Source of the DNA: Spisula solida
Lineage: Eukaryota > Mollusca > Bivalvia > Venerida > Mactridae
Length of the DNA stretch: 64,000 nt
Reading direction: 5' to 3'
Assembly (NCBI GenBank): GCA_947247005.1
Contig: OX365949.1
Location: forward strand, 196,001-260,000
Part shown: piece after piece, positions 58,021 to 64,000 of the stretch
How positions within the stretch are numbered: the stretch's first letter is position 1
How the letters are laid out: every line of letters begins with the position of its first letter
Made by a program: the position numbers and the translations under genes
The notes under the pieces: model-generated
The model's database searches: none
What the model saw: only the letters and a program-made list of their open reading frames with translations
Told to the model about the DNA's origin: nothing

Positions 58021-58092
58021 AAAATGGTTGTGAGATTTGGCTTCTTTGGTCGTCATGGTGATAGTTCAGATACAGCATCAGTTGATGACTTT
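58021..58092 (+). CDS. CDCA7-like: CDCA7-like gene, exon d
   Basis: 72 bases between TTTTTGTTTGCAG and TTT|GTGAGTAA; 24 codons, phase 0: KMVVRFGFFGRHGDSSDTAS then VDDF. Gly/Phe-rich start followed by an acidic Ser stretch. It follows exon c in phase and leads into the acidic start of exon e. I see no distinct motif here beyond fit to the acidic linker expected before the zinc-finger domain. Confidence 0.7.
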
Positions 58093-58694
58093 GTGAGTAA
58101 TTTTCTTGTTTCTATAATAAGCTGACCTCTCCGGCTTGTATGTACAGGTGTGCGTCTCACAAAATGCTGCACCTTGCTGATTGTAAACCCTAATGCGTAA
58201 AACGTAATCTATCATCCAGGTTAAGGATTGTTTTCATGTTTTAGAGTAAACTTCATTACATTCACCTCACAGACCGGCCCTTCTAACCAGCTTTGCTATA
58301 CTGTAACTTATCCTGGGTCTGAGTTTCAATCTTAAAATAAGGTCCCTGAGTTCTTTGTATTAAATAGATGATCTTGCATGAGTTCTCTTTGCATACAAGT
58401 TTTATTAAACAAGTGGACAAAACAATATGATACGAAATAATGATGCATGCTGTATTAGTTTCAGCTATAATTTAGTTGTACAATGAGCACAAAGTCTTGA
58501 CAACTTTGGTATTATCCTGATGTCATGAACTGATCAATGCATTGATTGGCTTACGTCGAGTGGGGCCAATTAAAATATTTATTGCACACTCTAGGAGTGC
58601 CGAATTATATGTCCGGCACAGCTTTACGGCACTGCTGGACTGCAGGTTATGTGATAAGGTATCTTTTCTTCTAACGTAGTTGTTTATCTTGCAG

Positions 58695-58832
58695 GATGAT
58701 GACGATGAAATGCCTCCGACCAAAAAGAGAGTTATAACTATCCGAGATACTCGCTGTGCTGAGGAGATTACCGAAGATGATCTAGAAATGGTGGCCGAGT
58801 CGGTCAAATATAAGAAATATGACAGTATTTAT
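58695..58832 (+). CDS. CDCA7-like: CDCA7-like gene, exon e
   Basis: 138 bases between TTATCTTGCAG and TAT|GTAAGTGG; 46 codons, phase 0. Starts DDDDEMPPTKKRVITIRDTR, then CAEEITEDDLEMVAESVKYK and KYDSIY. The AEEITEDDLEMV block aligns with the VEEITEEELENV block that directly precedes the CxxC-rich zinc finger (STCHQCRQK) in CDCA7. The next exon should therefore begin the zinc finger, but none is found up to 64000, where the sequence is transposons; the gene continues beyond the window or is broken. The last 54 coding bases plus the donor seed a 71-bp tandem array. Confidence 0.8.
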
Positions 58833-60240
58833 GTAAGTGGCACATGTTTGATCTAGAAATGGTGGCTGAGTCGGTCAAATATAAGAAATATGACAGTATT
58901 TATGTAAGTGGCACATGTTTGTGCCCCCACACTTATTTATAAGTGGGGGGCATATAGCATTGGTGCTGTCCGTCCGTCCATCCGTAACACAAATCTTGTG
59001 TGTTGAACTCCTCATAAACTATTCGGTAGAATTTCTTCAAACTTTCACAGATAAACAACCTCAATGTATAGATGACTGTAAAGGAAGGATTTTTTACTGT
59101 GTCAATTATGACCAGAGTTATGGCCCTTTGTTACTTTTACTATATACCCTATAGGAAAAAATCTTGTGTGTTGAACTCCTCATAAACTACTGGGTGGAAT
59201 TTCTTCAAACTTTCACAGATGAACAACCTCAATGTATAGATGATCGTATGGGATGGAATTTTTGCTGTGTAAATTTTGACCAGAGTTATGGGCCTTTGTC
59301 ACTTTTACTATATACTCTATAGTGAAAATCTTGTGTGTTGAACTCCTCTTAAACTACGGGGTGGAATTTCTTCAAATTTTCACAGATGAACAACCTCAAT
59401 GTATAGATGACCTTAAAGGATGGAATTTTCGCTGTGTAAATTTTGACCAGAGTAATTGCCCTTTGTTACTTTTACCATATACCCTATAGTGAAAAATGTT
59501 GTATGTTGAACTCCTCACAAACTGTTCGATAGAATTTCTTCAAACTTTCACAGATTAATAATCTCAATGTATAGATGACTTTAAAGGATGGAATTTTTGT
59601 TGTGCAAATTTTTACCAGAATTGTTGCCCTTTGTTACTTTTACTATATGATGGACCTTTGATATTTTTTTTTATTAGAATTATTGTCCACAACGACACAA
59701 GGCTAAGAAATTGAATAATGATGTTACCTCAAACCGCTATTCTCTCTCCTTCCCCAGTGTAAATGATATGTGCTATAAGGGGGGCACTGTGTCATGGGAC
59801 ACATTTCTAGTTGATCTAGAAATGGTGGCTGAGTCGGTCAAATATAAGAAATATGACAGTATTTATGTAAGTGACACATGTTTGATCTAGAGATGGTGGC
59901 TGAATCGGTCAAATATTAGAAATATGACAGTATTTATGTAAGTCACACATGTTTGATCTAGAGATGGTGGCTGAATCAGTCAAATATAAGAAATATGACA
60001 GTATTTATGTAAGTCACACATGTTTGATCTAGAGATGGTGGCTGAGTCGGTCAAATATAAGAAATATGACAGTATTTATGTAAGTCACACATGTTTGATC
60101 TAGAGATGGTGGCTGAGTCGGTCAAATATAAGAAATATGACAGTATTTATGTAAGTCACACATGTTTGATCTAGAGATGGTGGCTGAGTTAGTCCAATAT
60201 AAGAAATATGACGATCCTTACAATTGTGAAAAAGTAGGCA
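58779..60240. repeat. 71-bp minisatellite made of exon end plus splice donor
   Basis: Eight copies, starting at 58779, 58850, 59813, 59884, 59955, 60026, 60097 and 60168 (last partial). Each holds GATCTAGAAATGGTGGCTGA, the codons to GACAGTATTTAT, then GTAAGTSRCACATGTTT. Seven GTAAGT donors result (GT at 58833, 58904, 59867, 59938, 60009, 60080, 60151). Reading past the first donor meets TAG within eight codons. One copy has a TAG inside the former coding part (59910). An unrelated element splits the array at 58921-59812. Confidence 0.93.
58921..59812 (+). mobile_element. GTGCCCCCAC-ended tandem-core element
   Basis: Starts GTGCCCCCACACTTATTTAT with the hairpin ACTTATTTATAAGT, then GTCCGTCCGTCCATCCG, four ~175-bp units (TTGTGTGTTGAACTCCTC, AATTTCTTCAAACTTTCAC, ACCAGAGTTATGGCCCTTTG) and the end GGGGGGCACTGTGTC ... 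ACACATTTCTAGTT. It inserted exactly at a unit junction of the 71-bp array. Confidence 0.85.
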
Positions 60241-60489
60241 CAGAAACTTTTCAAATTGTTATAAACTAAGTGCGATAAATCCCCAAATTGTGAAAAAATT
60301 TTAGCTCAATTTTTGTCCCAAACATGCATCTATCTATGATATACATGTAAAACATCATATCAAGTCCAGTACAGGATAATCAGTCATGGCGAAAGGATTT
60401 TGGACTCAGTAGGACATTCGGTCTGACGGGCTCACAGGTTCTGTCAGACCGAATGAGAATCCGTCGGACAGAAAAAAAACTCTTGATTA

Positions 60490-61328
60490 GGCCACCCTTA
60501 AAAAATTGTTTGTTTGGCATAACCCGAGCGACCCACTCAAATCGGCCCGACTCAATTTTTTTTTTGTTACTTTCAAAAAAAAATTTTTTTGCTCGCCGAA
60601 AATCCTTTCCGCTATTTTTTCTCCTTTCCGCTATTTTTTCTCCTTTCCGCTTTTTTGCGTTGAATGCTCTTCACCGCGGAGTAAATCCAAAATGGCGGAG
60701 AAAGAGAAAGAAATTACTCTTTCGATATCAATCAATTTGGTAAACAGTGATGACTCTGAAAAGAATTGCGTGATAAGCAAAGCCATCAGGAAATTTAGAG
60801 TCGGGGACTCGTGGTTCGACGTATTTGATTCAGTGGTTGAAAGTTCTTGTAAGACAGGCCAATTTGCCGAAGATTTATGGGATGGTCGGTCGTTTGAAAA
60901 ATCCGCAACTGTAAAAGTGTCATCGTCGACGAATGAGCAGGAAGTTTTCAATGCCAGTCCATTTGATCAAATATCGGTCCTGCATGAGTTTGATAAAAAA
61001 CTTAAATATGTTACAATAAACATAAAAAGTGATGAAAAAAAGGACACGTTCACACATGCCTCAACATCAAAAGAAAATGTTTTTACAAAGATGATGACGG
61101 ACAGACAGAAAACAAAACCAGCATCAAAATTAAGTGTTGATAAATCACGATTTACAGGTATCTTTATTATACACTCTTGAATATTTAATATTCTGTGCTG
61201 CCATGTATATATCTCAGTTCAATGTCAGAAAAAAAAAATTCTAAAAAAAAAAAAAATCCCTACCTACCTACCCACCCTAATTTACCTGGGTCGGGTTATG
61301 CCAAACAAACAATTTTTTAAGGGTGGCC
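60490..61328. mobile_element. PIF/Harbinger-like element, 38-bp perfect TIRs, TTA duplications
   Basis: GGCCACCCTTAAAAAATTGT then TTGTTTGGCATAACCCGA at the left is matched perfectly, inverted, at the right (61291-61328). TTA flanks both ends (60487-60489, 61329-61331). A 3-bp TTA duplication with GGCC-type ends is the hallmark of PIF/Harbinger insertion. The 839-bp element encodes no DDE transposase, but contains the reading frame at 60692-61180. Confidence 0.8.
60692..61180 (+). CDS. Unidentified 162-codon frame inside the Harbinger-like element
   Basis: Starts MAEKEKEITLSISINLVNSD after AAATCCAAAATGG, a fair start context. It continues without stop through FRVGDSWFDVFDSVVESS, FDKKLKYVTINIKSDEKK and NVFTKMMTDRQKTKPASK to RFTG. 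At 61157 ACAG|GTATCT is a plausible donor; otherwise the frame ends at 61180 with IFIIHS. The composition is normal protein (acidic and basic residues balanced, hydrophobic spacing), with no resemblance to DDE or Myb-like proteins of Harbinger elements that I can see. It may be a captured host first exon with its 5' region, or the N-terminal exon of an element-encoded protein left after internal deletion. The upstream CTTTCCGCTATTTTTTCTC is repeated three times. Function unknown. Confidence 0.5.
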   Translation: MAEKEKEITLSISINLVNSDDSEKNCVISKAIRKFRVGDSWFDVFDSVVESSCKTGQFAEDLWDGRSFEKSATVKVSSSTNEQEVFNASPFDQISVLHEFDKKLKYVTINIKSDEKKDTFTHASTSKENVFTKMMTDRQKTKPASKLSVDKSRFTGIFIIHS

Positions 61329-61349
61329 TTAGCCTTTTTTAAAATAATT

Positions 61350-62593
61350 AGCTCACCTGTCACAAAGTGACAGAGTGAGCTTTTGTGATCACTCTTCGTC
61401 CGTCGTCCGTCCGTCGTCCGTCCGTCGTCCGTCCGTCCGTCAACAATTGGCTTGTGTAGACACTAGAGGTCACAATTTAAGCCTAATCTTTATGAAACTT
61501 GGTCTCAATGATCATCTCAACAAAATCTAGGCCAAGTTCGATATTGGGTCATCCGGGGTCAAAAACTAGGTCACTAGGTCAAATCATAGAAAAACCTTGT
61601 GTAGTCACTAGAGGTCACAATTTTGACTTAATCTTTATGAAACTTGGTCACAATGATCATCTCGACAAAATCTAGGTCAAGTTCGATATTGGGTCATCCG
61701 GGGTCAAAAACTAGGTCACAAGGTCAAATCATAGAAAAACCTTGTGTAGTCACTAGAGGTCACAATTTTGACTTAATCTTTATGAAACTTGGTCACAATG
61801 ATCATCTCGACAAAATCTAGGTCAAGTTCGATATTGGGTCATCCGGGGTTAAAAACTAGGTCACAAGGTCAAATCATAGAAAAACCTTGTGTAGTCACTA
61901 GAGGTCACAATTTTGGTCTAATCTTTATGAAACTTGGTCACAATGATCATCTTAACAAAATCTAGGCCAAGTTTGATATGGGGTCATCTGGGGTCAAAAA
62001 CTAGGTCACTAGGTCAAATCATAGAAAACCCTTTTGTAGTCACTAGAGGTCACAATTTTGACTCAATCTTTATGAAACTTGGTCACAATGGTCATCTCAA
62101 CAAAATCTAGGTCAAGTTTGATATTGGGTCATCTGGGGTCAAAAACTAGGTCACAATGTCAAATAATAGAAAAACTTTGTGTAGTCACTAGAGGTCACAA
62201 TATTGGCCTAATCTGTATGAAACTTGGTCACAATGATCATCTTAACAATATCTAGGTCAAGTTTGATATTGGGTCATCTTGGGTCAAAAACTAGGTCACA
62301 TGGTTAAATCATAGAAAAACCTTGTGTAGTCACTAGAGGTCACAATGTCGACCTTATCTTTATGAAACTTGGTCACAATGATCATCTCAACAAAATCTAG
62401 GCCAAGTTTGATATTGGTTTATCTGGGGTCAAAAACTAGGTCATTAAGTCAAATCATATAAAAACCTTGTGTAGTCACTAGAGGTCAAAATATTTTCCTT
62501 ATCTGTATGAAACTTGGTCACAATGATCATCTCTACAAAATCTAGGTCAAGTTCGACAGGTGAGCGACCTAGGGCCCTTTGGGCCCTCTTGTT
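61350..62593 (+). mobile_element. AGCTCACC tandem-core element (type A)
   Basis: Complete and well preserved: AGCTCACCTGTCACAAAGTG hairpin end, CGTCCGTCCGTCGTCCGTCC microsatellite, about eight 145-bp units, and GACAGGTGAGCGACCTAGGG with the GGGCCC hairpin. The exact 145-bp spacing is seen at 61595 and 61740. The best reference copy in the window. Confidence 0.9.
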
Positions 62594-62694
62594 GAAATTG
62601 CCGTTCTTTTCTTGTGTTCTCATATTTTTTTGTTAACTGTATCATCATTATTGGAAGAAGGACGCTTTAAGGCTTTACCAGGAGTGACATTTTT

Positions 62695-64000
62695 AGCTCA
62701 CCTGCCACAAAGTGGCAAGGTGAGCTTTTGTGATTGTTTTTTGTCCGTCGTCCGTCTGTCAGTCTGTCCGTTAGCTTTTTCACCGTTAACATTCTAGCAC
62801 TCTCAATTTTGCTTTGATCTTCATCAAACTTGGTCAGTAGTTGTATCTCAATGAAATATAGGTCAAGTTCGAATATGGGTCATATGGTGTTAAAAACTAG
62901 GTCAAGAGGTCAAATAATAGGAAAACCATGTTAACACTCTGGAGGCCACATTTTTGCTTTGATCTTCATCAAACTTGGTTAGTAGTTGTATCTCAATGAA
63001 ATCTAGGTCAAGTTTGAAGTTGGGGTCATGGGGGGTCAAAAACTAGGTCAATAGGCCAAATAATAGGAAAACCTTGTTAACACTCTGGAGGTCACATTTT
63101 TGCTTTAATCTTCATGAAGTTTAGTCAAAATGTTTATCTTGGTGACATTAAGGTCAAGTTCGAAGTTGGGTCATGTGGGGTCAAAAACTAGATCAAAAGG
63201 TCAAATAAAGGAAAACCTTGTTAACACTCTGGAGGCCACATTTTTGCTTTGATCTTCGTCAAACTTGGTTAGTAGTTGTATCTCAATGAAATCTATGTCA
63301 AGTTTGAAGTTGGGTCATGTGCGGTCAAAAACTAGGTCAAAAGGTCTAATAATAGCAAAACCTTGTTAAGACTCAGGAGGTCACATTTTTGCTTTAATCT
63401 TCATGAAGTTAAGTCAAAATGTTTATCTTGATGACCTTAAGGTCAAGTTCGAAGTTAGGTCAAGTGGGGTCAAAAACTAGGTCAAAAGGTCAAATAGTAG
63501 GAAAACCTTGTTAACACTCTGGAGGTCACATTTTTGCTTAATCTTCATGAAGTTAAGTCAAAATGTTTATCTTGATGACCTTAAGGTCAAGTTCGAAGTT
63601 GGGTCAAGTGGGGTCAAAAACTAGGTCAAAAGGTCAAATAGTAGGAAAACCTTGTTAACACTCTGGAGGTCACATTTTTGCTTAATCTTCATGAAGTTAA
63701 GTCAAAATGTTTATCTTGATGACCTTAAGGTCAATTTCGAAGTTGGGTCATGCGGGGTCAAAAACTAGGTCAAAAGGTCAAATAGTAGGAAAACATTGTT
63801 AACACTGGCAGTCACATATTTGTTTTGATCTTCACCAAACTTGGTCAGTAGTTGTGTCTAAATGACATCTAGGCCAAATGCGAAGTTGGGTCAGGTTGGG
63901 TCAAAAACTAGGCCAAAAGGTCAAATAATAGCAAAACATTGTTAACACTCTAGAGGTAATATTTTTGCTTTGATCTTCACCAAACTTGGTCAGGAGTTGT
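62695..64000 (+). mobile_element. AGCTCACC tandem-core element (type B), cut by window end
   Basis: AGCTCACCTGCCACAAAGTG, GCAAGGTGAGC hairpin, TGTCAGTCTGTCCG, then at least eight units with GTTAACACTCTGGAGGTCAC and TGATGACCTTAAGGTCAAGT. The 3' end is beyond 64000. Confidence 0.88.

Noticed and set aside
58523..58807. 94-codon minus-strand frame over exon e
   Set aside because: Antisense shadow of CDCA7-like exon e and its intron; the plus strand has the splice sites and family motifs.

Overview
The window looks like a repeat-dense, AT-rich, intron-containing animal genome, most probably a bivalve mollusc. The grounds are GT-AG exons separated by kilobase introns, many families of flank / tandem-core / flank interspersed elements of a style familiar from bivalve genomes (cores full of GACCTTGACCTT- or AACTAGGTCA-type words), a tRNA-headed SINE, CR1/L2-like LINE 3' ends with AATAAT tails, and a CDCA7-like gene with animal-type motifs. 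The taxon is an inference. No bacterial, organellar or viral gene is seen. Most long open frames are by-products of tandem repeats whose unit is a multiple of three.

Layout. 1-4371: a 36/42-bp minisatellite with a 1.6-1.8 kb higher-order repeat. 5.0-5.7 kb: a probable minus-strand exon of a secreted-type protein next to a 46-bp array. 6-9 kb: nested transposons. 9.3-11 kb: a tandem pair of ~0.7 kb units, each with two facing tRNA-like modules. 11.3-12.6 kb: LINE 3' end. 13-19 kb: a GTTCATGAAC-rich transposon, two related ACGATAAT minisatellites, a SINE and a MITE with a 10-bp duplication. 19.6-31 kb: dispersed repeats, a LINE endonuclease fragment, a minus-strand first exon with signal peptide and TATA box, a 45-bp minisatellite, a 3.25 kb TIR element and a pogo/Tigger transposase remnant. 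32-37.2 kb: a 5.2 kb TIR element filled with nested insertions. 37.4-42.2 kb: a MITE whose end was hit by a 4.4 kb foldback element with arms near 1 kb. 42.4-51.8 kb: two adjacent related elements with CAGT...ACTG ends on TA targets. 52-54.3 kb: smaller nested repeats.

The one recognisable multi-exon host gene is on the plus strand between 54.7 and 58.8 kb. Five in-phase exons encode the N-terminal half of a CDCA7/CDCA7L-like protein; the zinc-finger exons are not in the window. Two of its exon/intron boundaries have been amplified into minisatellites (46 bp x 9 and 71 bp x 8), each repeat carrying a splice-donor consensus. Downstream, a short element with TTA target duplications and perfect ~38-bp inverted ends carries an intact 162-codon reading frame with a possible splice donor.

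Host genes here do not form an operon or pathway. The window is best read as a record of nested transposition and minisatellite growth around one conserved chromatin-factor gene and two poorly defined secreted-protein exons on the other strand.
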